The notes: a model not told the origin generated them from the sequence alone. Positions 1 through 9,018 are shown, numbered from the stretch's first letter. The stretch: DNA of 64,000 bases from JAKZVK01 sp965237575 (GCA_965237575.1 CBDEGI010000004.1:558001-622000), one strand, 5' to 3'. Numbers and translations: made by a program.

Positions 1-85
1 GACCGAGGACGACAATGATGACGAGCAACGTGATGCACGCGGTTGGGCTGGAACCGCATGGGCCGGCGACGCGCGCACAGTCCAT
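1..85 (-). CDS. Partial gene at window edge, probable membrane protein start
   Basis: An ATG at 85, six bases after the pncA stop and preceded by a GGGG-containing stretch, opens a frame that runs off the window edge. The 28 visible residues become strongly hydrophobic near the edge (ITLLVIIVVLG), as in a signal anchor or first membrane helix. Position and orientation suggest the next gene of the pncA operon. Too little is present to name a function. Confidence 0.3.
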   Translation of the reverse strand, partial: MDCARVAGPCGSSPTACITLLVIIVVLG

Positions 86-92
86 GACGCCC

Positions 93-716
93 CTACTCGG
101 GCCGTTCTGTTTCATCGCTCGTGACAATCTCCACTCCATCGGTCCGCATCTCATCGAGCGCCCTGCTCACATCCCCGGCGTGCAGGTCGATCCCGCGGCA
201 GCCGTCTTCGATCACGTGCGCCTTGAATCCGCACTCGACTGTGTCGAGAGCGCTGAACTTGACGCAATAGTCCGTTGCGAGGCCCAACAGGTAGACGTCT
301 GTGACGCCTTGCACTCGCAGGTAGTCGGCCATGCCGGTCGATTTGCGGTGCGCGTTGTCGAAGAACGTGCTGTAACTGTCGATGCCGGGGTCCGTGCCCT
401 TGTGGAAAACCTTCACGATTCGGTCCGTTGCCAGGTCGGCGTGGAACGCTGCGCCTTCGGTTTCTTCGACGCAGTGGTCAGGCCAGAGGATCTGATCGAG
501 CCCATTCAGGTCGACGACGTCACCCGGCTTGTTGCCCGGATGTTGCGAAGCGAAGCTGCCGTGGTCGGCCGGATGCCAGTCTTGCGAAGCGACGACTAGA
601 TCGAAGCGGGGCATCACGCGGTTGACGACCGGCACCACCGCGTCCCCATCGGGCACGGGCAGTGAGCCTCCCAGCATGAAATCGTTCTGCAGGTCGATCA
701 CGATCAACGCTCGCAC
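93..716 (-). CDS. pncA: Nicotinamidase/pyrazinamidase (isochorismatase-like hydrolase)
   Basis: Cytoplasmic cysteine hydrolase converting nicotinamide to nicotinate and ammonia for NAD salvage. The 207-residue protein fits the family length. Visible signatures are the N-terminal IDLQNDF with catalytic Asp8, the DWHPADHGSF metal-site segment (Asp46, His48), Lys106 in FHKGTD, and the nucleophile Cys151 in LATDYCVKFSA, so the Asp-Lys-Cys triad is complete. The open frame extends upstream to 818, but that would overlap the preceding gene and add 34 unrelated residues. The GTG at 716 has a GAGGA ribosome site just upstream and begins directly at the conserved core. It follows the 737-1831 gene by 20 bases, probably in one transcript. 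Confidence 0.9.
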   Translation of the reverse strand: MRALIVIDLQNDFMLGGSLPVPDGDAVVPVVNRVMPRFDLVVASQDWHPADHGSFASQHPGNKPGDVVDLNGLDQILWPDHCVEETEGAAFHADLATDRIVKVFHKGTDPGIDSYSTFFDNAHRKSTGMADYLRVQGVTDVYLLGLATDYCVKFSALDTVECGFKAHVIEDGCRGIDLHAGDVSRALDEMRTDGVEIVTSDETERPE

Positions 717-736
717 GGCCGTCTGATTCCTCGTCG

Positions 737-1831
737 CTAATATCCGGTGACTTCCTTCAGCTTGGCGAAGAAGGCTCGCTTGCGGGGCGTGACGAGGCCC
801 CAGTTGACCGGCGGGCATTGATAGCCGTCGAGGTAGTTGCTCTCACCCGGATCGAAGTAGCCCCACGAGGCGTACTCCCCGATCGCCGAGAGCATGTTGT
901 AGGAGGCATTGCTGAAGTCGAAGTGGTCGTCTTCGTTGAACACGATCGGCATGGGACGGTACCCGGGCACCTGGCGGGTCTGTCGCACCATCTCGGTGAT
1001 GCGCGCCGGGTCTTTCACACCGTTGCCGTGGACGAGCAGGAAGTCGGCAGCGCGGACGACGTTCTCTTCGGGCACCCTACGTCCTCCGTAGCTGGTGCTC
1101 ACCAACAAGCGGCGGCCGTCCCGGGTACGGGCCTTGGCCCGCTCGATCAACTCGTGGATGCGGTCGTCGCCGAGGATCTCGTGGTCGTACCTGCGAACGT
1201 TACATTCGTTGTTGACCTCGAGCAGGACGTTTCGATAGCCCTTAGCAAGCAGCCAGTCGACAGCGTTGTCGAGTGCGCGTTTGACGGCCGCCTCGTCACG
1301 CAAGCGTTCGTCCTGGCCGAAGTAGAACAGGCCAACGATCGCGACCATCCCAAGCTCGTCGGCGCGGTCAAGGATGCGCGTCAGCCGCGCCAGATAGGCA
1401 GGTCGCAGTTCGCCGTCGGCGGCGAAGGCCGAATTGTGCCACGGCTGGCCTTTGGAGTAGCCCTCGGGGCTGCCGCCCTGTAGGTTAATGGTGAACGCGA
1501 GCAGGCCGTGCCGCTTCCAGAGCGGCATGGCGGCCACGAACTCGTCTGTGTTGCGCGCGGCGTCCCAGCGACCGGTGTCGGGGTAGGCCCAGCGATCGCG
1601 CGTCTCGGGGTTGAGGTCGTCGAAGATACCTTGCACCATGCGCGAGTTGAACAGCAGTCCCTCGATGCGGTGGCCCTGCCAAGTGCGGCCTTCGTAGGTG
1701 TGCTTGCCGTTGATGAGGAAGCGGTCGGAGTCGATGGAGACTTCGGTGTGCGAGGGCGGCTCGCCGCCGGCAGCGATGGCCAGGGCCGCTAGGACTACGA
1801 TCAGGGATAACGCGGCAAGTGCCTTGGCCAT
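737..1831 (-). CDS. Secreted glycoside hydrolase-like TIM-barrel protein
   Basis: A 364-residue protein with an N-terminal signal peptide (residues 1-21, leucine/alanine-rich core). The rest reads as a clan GH-A (GH5/cellulase-like) barrel: LLEVNNECN places Asn208-Glu209 as the usual Asn-Glu acid/base pair, and PIVFNEDD puts Glu300 where the nucleophile is expected on a later strand. Substrate is unknown; a periplasmic or extracellular glycan is likely. The open frame starts further out at 1999, but residues from there are encoded by a dispersed repeat (see 1964-2010), so the ATG at 1831, directly before the signal peptide, is preferred. pncA follows 20 bases downstream. Confidence 0.7.
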   Translation of the reverse strand: MAKALAALSLIVVLAALAIAAGGEPPSHTEVSIDSDRFLINGKHTYEGRTWQGHRIEGLLFNSRMVQGIFDDLNPETRDRWAYPDTGRWDAARNTDEFVAAMPLWKRHGLLAFTINLQGGSPEGYSKGQPWHNSAFAADGELRPAYLARLTRILDRADELGMVAIVGLFYFGQDERLRDEAAVKRALDNAVDWLLAKGYRNVLLEVNNECNVRRYDHEILGDDRIHELIERAKARTRDGRRLLVSTSYGGRRVPEENVVRAADFLLVHGNGVKDPARITEMVRQTRQVPGYRPMPIVFNEDDHFDFSNASYNMLSAIGEYASWGYFDPGESNYLDGYQCPPVNWGLVTPRKRAFFAKLKEVTGY

Positions 1832-2355
1832 CCCCGTATTCTCGTTGCTGGCGTGGGGGAAGTAAACCGGTGATGGATCCGCGCAATCTCTCCGCAGGCC
1901 GCCGGGAGGATCCAGGCGCGGGCCGGTCGCGGGGACGATGCACCTAGGAGCGGCCAGAATGGGCTCAGGGCTTGTGCCGGACCGCTCCCTGACGGTCACG
2001 GCTCGGTTTCCGGGCTCGTGGCGGCGGTGGTTAACAAGAGGAGAGACATCGACCCGGCGGTCGACGCTTGCAGGCCAGAGGCCCGCGCCATCAGGGCGTG
2101 ATGGCGATCACGACGGGGTCTCCGCGACCAGTCGAAACGGCTTAACGCGGGCTCATGCCCTCGGCTCTGAGTTTTGGGTCGAGCCGGCTACGCACAATGG
2201 GATGTGCAAAGGCACCGAGGCTTAGCTGGTGAGGGGCGTAGGAGGCCCGGCGAGCGCAATATAAAGCCAACATTAAATCGGTATATTTTATTTATTATTG
2301 GGTTGCTTTTTCTGGCAGGTTTGTGATTTGATGATGGAGGTCCCCCATCCCTAAC
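1832..2355. other. 524-bp intergenic region between divergent genes
   Basis: No convincing gene. It holds one copy of a dispersed repeat (1964-2010) and, at about 2265-2330, a strikingly AT-rich stretch (TATATTTTATTTATTATT) in an otherwise GC-rich sequence, probably the promoter region of the rightward gene at 2356. No clear paired -35/-10 could be assigned. Confidence 0.5.
1964..2010 (-). repeat. Dispersed intergenic repeat, copy 1
   Basis: Reads on the minus strand as a 46-47 bp sequence with core CCGTGACCGTCAGGGAGCGG. It is almost identical to 36651-36696 on the plus strand (differences at about three or four positions). In both places it lies between genes and creates a spurious N-terminal extension reading MTVRERSG on the following gene. 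Confidence 0.7.
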
Positions 2356-4455
2356 GTGGCAGCGCTTCTTGCGGTACTGCTGCTTGCGTGCTCGCCGTTA
2401 GCCGCACAGTCGCCGGATCCGGCCCGCGATCCTCTCGAACAGGCTCTCGCACAGGGCTATGCAGCCTTGCAGGCGAGCGACCTGCTCGACGCCATTCAAC
2501 ACTTCGAATCGGCCGCAAGGATGGCACCGGTACGGGCGTCGATCCACAACGAACTCGCCTACACCTACCTGAAGACGACGAACGAGCAGACCGCGCAGGA
2601 TATCTTTCGCTACGTCTTGCAGCTCAACCCGCGGGACCAACAGGCCACGCTGGATCTGGCGTTCTCCTATCAGCGAACAGGTAACATCGATCAGGCAGCG
2701 GCGCTCTTCGAGCGTGTAGCTGCCCACGGGAATGAGACAGAACAGCGAACGGCCGAACAAGCGCTGAGCGTTCTTCCTGCGCCGCCCGAACCGCCCGCTG
2801 AGCCCGCTGCCGAGACAAGCCCAGCACGCGAGCCTCTCGAAGACGCCTACCGCGCGCTGCACGACGAGGACTACGACACCGCGATCGTGCACTTCCGCAA
2901 AGCCGTACAGGAGGCCCCGCTGCTGGCGTCGCTCCGCAAAGACCTCGGCTACACATACCTCAAGGTTGGGGAGAGCGAGTGGGCGCGCGAGATGTTCACG
3001 CAAGCCGTGGAACTCGATCCCCGCGACCGGCGGGCTTCGCTGGAGCTGGCGTTCCTGTGGTACGAAACCGGCGAGCAACGGCGGGCCTTCGAGTTGCTTG
3101 GCTCTCTACGCGAGGACTCCGACGTCGAGGTCCGCGAGACCGCGCGTAAAGCTTTGGAGGGAATCGACCGCGAGTGGAGCGAGGGCATCGCCCGCTGGAA
3201 GAAGGTCGTTGAGGACGATCCGTTCAATCGTTCGGCGCAACTCGAACTGGCCGGCCTCTACGAAAAGCACGGGCAACCGGCGAAGGCCGTCGATCACTAT
3301 CTGGCCGCCTGGATCGTGCCGTCTGACCAGCCGCGGGACGAAATCTTGCTCAAGCTGGCGCGCTCCCGGGACGCAGCCGGCGACCCCGAAGCCGCGGTGG
3401 GCGCGTGGCTGTTGGCGTCTCGGTCGAAGGACACCCGCATCGCTGAAGCCGCGAAGGAGAAGCTACCGGCGCGCTACCCCTATGCATCGGAATTTCGCCG
3501 CGCCCTCGAGTTGCACTACGAGGACGCGGAACTGCGCCGCGACCTCGCCTACTTGCAGCTCGAGGTCGGCAACACCGAGGAAGCCCGCAAGGAGTTCGAG
3601 ATCATCGTTCGCCAGAAACCCGACGATCTGCTCTCCGCCAGCCAGTTGGCGTTCTTGTATCTCGAGCGGAGAAACGAAGAAGCGGCGGTTCGACTACTCG
3701 AGAAAGCGCGGCAGAGCCCCGACGATGGCGTAGCTGAACGCGCCCAAGAGACGCTGCGGCACATCAACGAGGCGAAGGCCAAACCGCACCGTGACCTCGG
3801 CGAGAAGAGCCTGCGCGCCAGCTATCTCAAAGACGCCCTACGCGAGTTCCTTCGCGCGTACGAAATCAACCCCGGCGACCATACGGTGGCTCTGAAGCTC
3901 GGTGTCGTTCACAACCTGCTCAGGCAAGACCGCGAGGCGTTCAAGTGGTTTCGAATCGCCTCGGCCAGTTCGGACTCAGCGATCGCGGAACAGGCGCGGC
4001 AGTCGTACGAGAACCTTGAGCCGCAGTTCCGGCGAGTGACGACAACGTTGTGGACGTTCCCCTTCGTCTCCTCCCGATACAAGAACACCTTCCTATACTC
4101 GCAGCTCAAGACGGAGTTTCGACTGGGACGCTTGCCGCTGCGGCCGTATCTGTCGCTGCGGTTCATCGGGGACGCCCAGCAGCATCCTTGGGGTTGGCTG
4201 GCGAAGCTGGGATCTTTGCCCGGCCGAAGTCGTTCCACAGTTCCTTTCGGAAAGCTCACTGATCGCAGGATTCGGCATGCGAACGCCGACGCGCCACGGC
4301 GTGACTGTATGGGGCGAAGCGGGCGAGGCGTTCAACTATCAAGGCCGGCGTCCGCGGGGCGTGCCTCGCGCCGGGCCGGACTATCGCGGCGGCATCAACT
4401 TCGTCCGCGCCACCGGACCGACGTTGGCCAACCGCTGGTCGGGCAAGTTCATTGA
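2356..4455 (+). CDS. TPR-repeat exported protein, N-terminal part of a frameshifted TPR/outer-membrane-barrel gene
   Basis: Begins at GTG 2356, after a GGAGG at 2336-2340 that is rather distant, with a signal peptide (LLAVLLLACSPLAAQS). Residues about 30-560 are tandem TPR units in three blocks (repeated A-x-x-x-Y-x-x-A-L and LNPRDxxAxLxLA patterns). From about 575 the sequence changes to beta-strand character (PFVSSRYKNTFLYSQLKTEF, then LRPYLSLRFIGDA). After about 4180 this frame becomes Arg/Pro-rich shadow sequence, while the barrel continues one frame over (CPAEVVPQFLSESSLIAGFGM, then the 4277-4786 frame). The intact product would be about 810 residues, similar in layout to N4-adsorption-protein-A or PgaA-like TPR-plus-barrel proteins used in polysaccharide export. 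Part of this frame after about 4180 is probably not real protein. Confidence 0.75.
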   Translation: MAALLAVLLLACSPLAAQSPDPARDPLEQALAQGYAALQASDLLDAIQHFESAARMAPVRASIHNELAYTYLKTTNEQTAQDIFRYVLQLNPRDQQATLDLAFSYQRTGNIDQAAALFERVAAHGNETEQRTAEQALSVLPAPPEPPAEPAAETSPAREPLEDAYRALHDEDYDTAIVHFRKAVQEAPLLASLRKDLGYTYLKVGESEWAREMFTQAVELDPRDRRASLELAFLWYETGEQRRAFELLGSLREDSDVEVRETARKALEGIDREWSEGIARWKKVVEDDPFNRSAQLELAGLYEKHGQPAKAVDHYLAAWIVPSDQPRDEILLKLARSRDAAGDPEAAVGAWLLASRSKDTRIAEAAKEKLPARYPYASEFRRALELHYEDAELRRDLAYLQLEVGNTEEARKEFEIIVRQKPDDLLSASQLAFLYLERRNEEAAVRLLEKARQSPDDGVAERAQETLRHINEAKAKPHRDLGEKSLRASYLKDALREFLRAYEINPGDHTVALKLGVVHNLLRQDREAFKWFRIASASSDSAIAEQARQSYENLEPQFRRVTTTLWTFPFVSSRYKNTFLYSQLKTEFRLGRLPLRPYLSLRFIGDAQQHPWGWLAKLGSLPGRSRSTVPFGKLTDRRIRHANADAPRRDCMGRSGRGVQLSRPASAGRASRRAGLSRRHQLRPRHRTDVGQPLVGQVH

Positions 4456-4786
4456 GACGAACGTCGATGCAGTCTACGTGAGCCGGTTCGATGACGACGT
4501 GGTGGGGTACTGGCAAGTCCGTCCGGGCTACCGGCCGGCACCGCGTGGCGGCTTCAACGCCAAGGTATACTTCAATCTCAACCTCACGGCCGACACCAAG
4601 CGGCAATACTGGGCGAACTATGCCGAATTTGGTCCGGGTATTCGGCTGCGCGTCCCCGGCGTTTCGCCGCCCATGGACCTCTCGGTGAATGTCGTGCGCG
4701 GCGTGCATCTGGCGAATCGCTTCAACCCACGAGGGCCGAACTATTGGGATGTGCGGGTGGGTCTGTGGTACTCGTTCGCGATGTAG
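4277..4786 (+). CDS. C-terminal beta-barrel part of the frameshifted TPR/barrel gene
   Basis: Open frame of 169 residues continuing the preceding gene one frame over. Family-like sequence is already visible upstream of its first ATG, from about 4215 (AEVVPQFLSESSLIAGFG), so this is not an independent start but the tail of the 2356 gene. Alternating polar/hydrophobic strands (GGFNAKVYFNLNLTAD; YWDVRVGLWYSFAM) support an outer-membrane barrel. It is followed after 2 bases by the next gene's ATG. It may be a pseudogene fragment, or intact if the frameshift is an assembly error. Confidence 0.65.
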   Translation: MRTPTRHGVTVWGEAGEAFNYQGRRPRGVPRAGPDYRGGINFVRATGPTLANRWSGKFIETNVDAVYVSRFDDDVVGYWQVRPGYRPAPRGGFNAKVYFNLNLTADTKRQYWANYAEFGPGIRLRVPGVSPPMDLSVNVVRGVHLANRFNPRGPNYWDVRVGLWYSFAM

Positions 4787-4788
4787 GC

Positions 4789-6795
4789 ATGACCACTCCC
4801 GGCAAGGTTTTCCGGTTCGCGTGTGTCTTGCTGTGGACGGCTGCTCTGCTGCCGGCGCGCACGCCGGACGAACCGCGCCGACCCGACTTGTCCGTCCAGG
4901 TGGATGAGCCTTCCCTCTGGCAACCGGTGCTCTCCAGTGTCGGACTGAATGCCACGCGATCCGCAACCCGCTTTCGCATCGTCGTCGGCGACTCGCCCGC
5001 TGCCCGCGAAGCTGGATTCCATCCCGGCGGCAAGAGTGTCCGGGTGGCAAGCGTGGTCGATCGGCGAGCCCCGAAGCTCCCGATCTTTTGGGAGAAGCCA
5101 ACCGAGGTTCCGGTCTACGCTCTGCCCGGCGACGCTGAAGTCTTCGTTCGCGAAAAGCACAGCGGCGCGCCGCTCGTCGCCGGGCTTCGCCACTCCGAAG
5201 GCGGACTGCTCTGGAGCATCCTGCCTCCCGGCCAACAGGGCTACGAACGCTTTCCTTATCTGATTCACGCCCTGGTCGACGTGGGCGTCACGTTGCCGTT
5301 TCGTGGCGACCGCACCTGGCTGTTCTTCGACTACTCCTACCGAACGCGTGTCGACTTGGCCTACATGGCCCGTCGCTGGCGGCAAGCCGGAGCGGCTGCT
5401 TTGCACGTGAGTGCCTGGCACTTCTATGAGAAGGACGAGACACGCGACGCCTATCTGCGCAAGCTCATCGAAGAGTGCCACCGGCAGGGCATCCTCGTCT
5501 ACGCGTGGCTCGAGTTGCCGCATGTCAGCGAAGAGTTCTGGCACCGTCACCCCGAATGCCGTGAGAAGACCGCCACACTCGACGACGCGCAGCTCGACTG
5601 GCGCAAGCTCGTCAACCTTGCCGAGCCACGTTGCTTCGATCGCGTCGAGCAGGGCGTTCGAGGCTTGCTCGAGCGTTTCGACTGGGACGGCGTAAACCTG
5701 GCGGAACTCTACTTCGAGTCGCTGCACGGACCGTCGAACCCGGCGCGCTTCACGCCCATGAACAGCTTCGTGCGCGAGGAGTGGCGCAGCCGAGCGGCCA
5801 TGGATCCGATACTCCTCTTCGATCCCGCATCGCCCTATTTCTGGGACCGCAACCGGAAGGCCTGGGAGCAGTTTGCCGACTATCGCGCCGGGCTTGCCTT
5901 GCGCCTACAGCAACAGTGGATCGAGGTGGTCCGCGATGTGCGTCCCGAGCTAAACCTCGCGTTGACACAGATCGACGACCGCTTCGACACCCGCATGCGG
6001 GAGTATCTCGGCGCCGATGCCGCCGCCCTGCTGCCTTTGGCCGAGCAGCACGACTTTACGTTGGTTGTGGAAGACCCGGCAACGCTGTGGGACCTGGGCC
6101 CTGGGCGCTACGTCGAGATCGCGCGCCGCTACGCTCCCCTCGCGCGTGACCCCAGGCGGCTGGCGATCGACATCAACATCGTCGAGCGTTACCAACAAAC
6201 CTACCCGACCAAGAAACAAGTAGGCGTCGAGCTATTCCAGCTCTTGTGGCTTTCCGGACAGGCGTTCTCGCGCGTTATGCTTTACTTCGAATACTCGATC
6301 TCGCGTCCCGACTGGGGTCTGTTGCCCTTCGCGGCGGCAAGCGTCACGGCAGCAAGGGTCGACTCGAAGGCCGGCCGCGATGAGGACGCCGATCCCTGGC
6401 GGGTCGAGAGTGACCGGCCGTTTGGCGTCAACTGGCCGGGGCCCGTTCGCGTCAACGACCGAAGTTGGCCTGTGACCGACGGGACGACGGCGTGGCTTCC
6501 GCCGGGCAAGCATCGCCTTGGGCCCGGCGATGCCGTACCGCCGATGCGGCTGTTGCGCCTGACCGGTGATCTTCTCGATGCACAAGTCACCGAGGACGGG
6601 ATCGAGTTCCGCTACGACTCCGCCAGCCGCGCCATCGCCCTTGTCGACGTGCATCCAAGTACGATCCTCGTTGACCACCAGCCCGTGGGTTTGAAGGTCC
6701 TCGCCGCCAAGAACCCTGGCAAGAATCACTGGGCCGTGATGCTTCCGAGAGGACATCACCACGTCCGACTACTGTGTGACGGTTTGTTACGATAG
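4789..6795 (+). CDS. Secreted TIM-barrel glycoside hydrolase-like protein
   Basis: 668 residues from ATG 4789, starting with a signal peptide (FACVLLWTAALLPAR). The middle (about 180-470) reads as a glycoside-hydrolase-like barrel of the GHL/PgaB-C-terminal kind: ARRWRQAGAAALHVSAWHF, CHRQGILVYAWLELPHV and FDWDGVNLAELYFES are successive strand ends with acidic residues. The C-terminal 170 residues are beta-rich. The ATG lies 2 bases after the TPR/barrel gene's stop, so the two are translationally linked. By analogy with the PgaA/PgaB pair this enzyme may trim or release an exported polysaccharide; that role is inferred from context only. Confidence 0.65.
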   Translation: MTTPGKVFRFACVLLWTAALLPARTPDEPRRPDLSVQVDEPSLWQPVLSSVGLNATRSATRFRIVVGDSPAAREAGFHPGGKSVRVASVVDRRAPKLPIFWEKPTEVPVYALPGDAEVFVREKHSGAPLVAGLRHSEGGLLWSILPPGQQGYERFPYLIHALVDVGVTLPFRGDRTWLFFDYSYRTRVDLAYMARRWRQAGAAALHVSAWHFYEKDETRDAYLRKLIEECHRQGILVYAWLELPHVSEEFWHRHPECREKTATLDDAQLDWRKLVNLAEPRCFDRVEQGVRGLLERFDWDGVNLAELYFESLHGPSNPARFTPMNSFVREEWRSRAAMDPILLFDPASPYFWDRNRKAWEQFADYRAGLALRLQQQWIEVVRDVRPELNLALTQIDDRFDTRMREYLGADAAALLPLAEQHDFTLVVEDPATLWDLGPGRYVEIARRYAPLARDPRRLAIDINIVERYQQTYPTKKQVGVELFQLLWLSGQAFSRVMLYFEYSISRPDWGLLPFAAASVTAARVDSKAGRDEDADPWRVESDRPFGVNWPGPVRVNDRSWPVTDGTTAWLPPGKHRLGPGDAVPPMRLLRLTGDLLDAQVTEDGIEFRYDSASRAIALVDVHPSTILVDHQPVGLKVLAAKNPGKNHWAVMLPRGHHHVRLLCDGLLR

Positions 6796-6802
6796 TCGGG
6801 GC

Positions 6803-7195
6803 ATGGGCGAGCCGCAGACGCCGCAGATTCCGGATCGACTGTTCTTTCGCATCGGCGACGTGAGCCAGCTTACGGGCGTCGAAACCTACGTACTACGGTT
6901 CTGGGAAGGCGAATTCCCATCTCTCGCGCCGAAGAAGTCTTCGAACGGCCAGCGCCAGTACCGACGCAAAGACGTCGAGACGGTGCTCGAGATCAAGCGT
7001 CTGCTCTACGACGAGGGCTACACGATTGCCGGCGCGCGCAAGGCGATCCGCGACAAGTCGAAGCAGAGGAAACCCAAGGCTGAAGAGCAATCCGCCCTGC
7101 CGTTCGTCGTCCCCCCGTCTTCCCAAGAAGGCTCGGTGGACCTCAGCGGGATCAAGAAAGAACTGCAAGAGATCCTAGCGCTACTGAGGCGCTAG
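6803..7195 (+). CDS. MerR-family transcriptional regulator
   Basis: 130-residue DNA-binding protein. Residues about 10-80 match the MerR winged-helix HTH: FFRIGDVSQLTGVETYVLRF, WEGEFPSL, then the wing GQRQYRRKDVETVLEIKRLL and YDEGYTIAGARKAI. The protein ends shortly after, with a linker and a short C-terminal helix (IKKELQEILALLRR) instead of an effector domain, as in the short heat-shock/MlrA-like MerR proteins common in acidobacteria and proteobacteria. The ATG at 6803 is 7 bases past the previous stop. Its end is only 20 bases from the end of the convergent gene at 7216. Confidence 0.85.
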   Translation: MGEPQTPQIPDRLFFRIGDVSQLTGVETYVLRFWEGEFPSLAPKKSSNGQRQYRRKDVETVLEIKRLLYDEGYTIAGARKAIRDKSKQRKPKAEEQSALPFVVPPSSQEGSVDLSGIKKELQEILALLRR

Positions 7196-7215
7196 CAGGT
7201 GCTGCGGTCTACTAC

Positions 7216-8826
7216 TCATTGCTCGCCGCCGACCCAGATCGGGCTCGACCAGGCGTAGCTCTCGTTCGTTTGTGCGACGCGGACCTGGTACCAGTCGGTG
7301 CTCGCTGTGTCGCTCTCGTCGACCAAGGTGAACTCGGTTCGATAGTTTTCCGGGAATGCAACGCGGTGGAACATCACCGACTCCGATGAGAACTCACCGG
7401 TGAAGAAGATTTCGGTCGACTCCGCCAGGTCGTTCAACGACTTTGTGAACGTATGTTCCGCCGGTTTGGTCATCGACAGCACGATCTCTGTCTCGGGTGA
7501 CCCCTGAATATCGAGGACCACGTCGTTGGTGGGCTTTTCCTCGTAGGCGCCTGCTCGCGAGGTGAACGAAACGACCTCACAGGAAGTGTCACTGACCGAC
7601 GTCACCTTGTTTCGGCGCTCCTCGTCAAACGGACGCGATTGGAAGTGCGGCGACACGCCGAGCAGCTTGCCGTTGCGTACCTCGATCTTGAAATTCCAGT
7701 CGGCCGTTCGCGCCATGTCGAAGGCCGCCCAGGGACCCCAGCCGTACTCGATGCGCAGCAGCACGGGCTCCGACCAACTCGCCTCGCCCGGCTCGTCGTC
7801 CACGGGGTGCTCACGGTGAATCACGCGATTGTTCTTGAGCACTTCGACCCGATCGATCACGTCCTCGCCCTTGACGCGCACTCGGATGTTTCGCCTCGCT
7901 GCCGGGCCGATCGTCTCGCCCATCCAGCGGCCATTCAGCCGAACGTCTAGCTCGATGCGGTCGGCATTGACCGCGTAGGTGCGGCGTGCCTTGAGCGCCT
8001 CCATGATCCCTTCGCGCGTCAACGACTCGGCATAGACGGCGGCCAGTCCCTGCCCGTAAGCGCCCGGATGGCCGAGATGGTCGTCGGTGCTGGCAACGAC
8101 TCCGACTTGCGCGCCGGTCTTCCACAGCCACTGCACGGTGCTCTTTGTGTGGCGGCCGCCCAAGCTGTGCCGGATGTAGCGAATCGGAGCGCGGTCGGAC
8201 TCGGCATTACCATGCTCGGACATCATCTCGACGATCGGCGAGACCGTGGGATCGAGCCGGCTCCAGTCCCAGCCGCGCCAATAGGGCAGATAGGCCGGGT
8301 GATGCGGGATGAGAATCGCACCGCTGCTGCGGGCGTGTTCCTGCCACTCTTTGATGTCTTTGAGATGCAGCAGCGCGCCTTCCGCTCCGGGATAGACGAT
8401 GTGGAAGTCGCCGGAGTTGTAATGGACCTCGTAGCCGTGGAAAGCGACGAACTTGCCCGGCTTCGTCACCTCGTTCCCGAGCTTGACGATTCGTTCCCAG
8501 TTCGCCTTGACCGCGTCAAAACCGCGAACAAACTGCGCGTTGCGGCCTCCGGGAATCGTGCGCATGTCGGGCCACTGGCTCTGCGGCGTGAAGGCAAAGA
8601 AGTCCAAATGATTCTGTGCGATCTCGAATGACCTCTCAAGTGACCCTCGAATCTGTCCGATTGAGTTGTGATTATGGAGATCGCCCCAGTAGAGGTTATT
8701 TCGATCGGCCGAGGCGGTGTCCGCGGGGGGATCCGTGGTGTGGCGCGGTTGATCACCGCAACCAAGAAAGCAGGCCAGCGTGAACCAAGCAAGAGAAACC
8801 ACAGGTAGGTTGAGAGAGCTGACCAC
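7216..8826 (-). CDS. PHP/DUF3604-type metal-dependent hydrolase lipoprotein
   Basis: 536 residues with a lipoprotein signal: a hydrophobic core then LACFLGC, lipidated Cys23. The domain starts with YWGDLHNHNSIGQ (His51, His53, the PHP first metal motif), followed by VAFHGYEVHY, ILIPHHPAY and STDDHLGHPG, all histidine/aspartate metal-ligand positions of the DUF3604/PHP superfamily. The C-terminal half is beta-sandwich-like. GTG 8826 is preceded by AGGAGA at suitable spacing and leads directly into the signal peptide. Probably a periplasmic phosphoesterase or similar hydrolase; substrate unknown. It is separated from the upstream six-gene operon by about 190 bases containing two hairpins, so is likely transcribed on its own. 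Confidence 0.8.
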   Translation of the reverse strand: MVSSLNLPVVSLAWFTLACFLGCGDQPRHTTDPPADTASADRNNLYWGDLHNHNSIGQIRGSLERSFEIAQNHLDFFAFTPQSQWPDMRTIPGGRNAQFVRGFDAVKANWERIVKLGNEVTKPGKFVAFHGYEVHYNSGDFHIVYPGAEGALLHLKDIKEWQEHARSSGAILIPHHPAYLPYWRGWDWSRLDPTVSPIVEMMSEHGNAESDRAPIRYIRHSLGGRHTKSTVQWLWKTGAQVGVVASTDDHLGHPGAYGQGLAAVYAESLTREGIMEALKARRTYAVNADRIELDVRLNGRWMGETIGPAARRNIRVRVKGEDVIDRVEVLKNNRVIHREHPVDDEPGEASWSEPVLLRIEYGWGPWAAFDMARTADWNFKIEVRNGKLLGVSPHFQSRPFDEERRNKVTSVSDTSCEVVSFTSRAGAYEEKPTNDVVLDIQGSPETEIVLSMTKPAEHTFTKSLNDLAESTEIFFTGEFSSESVMFHRVAFPENYRTEFTLVDESDTASTDWYQVRVAQTNESYAWSSPIWVGGEQ

Positions 8827-8916
8827 GGCGTTCTCCTATGCGAGGGGAGTAAGGTCCGATGGTACCAGGATGCGTGATTCTCGATCGCCGAAAAGCGCGA
8901 GATGGGGGCGGGACAA

Positions 8917-8954
8917 GAGCCGAGCGGGGCTCGGCTCGGGCGTGCGCCACGCCC
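8917..8954 (-). terminator. Two adjacent hairpins downstream of the six-gene operon
   Basis: Stem 1 is GAGCCGAGC/GCTCGGCTC (8917-8937, 9 bp, 3-base loop). Stem 2 is GGGCGTG/CACGCCC (8938-8954, 7 bp, 3-base loop). They lie 65-100 bases after the SpoIID-type gene stop and before the next minus-strand gene. No clear U-run follows, so termination is a guess from placement. Confidence 0.35.
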
Positions 8955-9018
8955 CGAGCGACCGCGCCAAGGCGGGCTTACCCTCCGTGTTTTGCGGCGG
9001 CCCGCTCGTTGCCGAACC

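Noticed and set aside
1832..1999. N-terminal extension of the glycosidase gene beginning MTVRERSG
   Set aside because: Start codon is inside a dispersed repeat, and the signal peptide begins at the internal ATG 1831. The same argument rejects 36662-36766.
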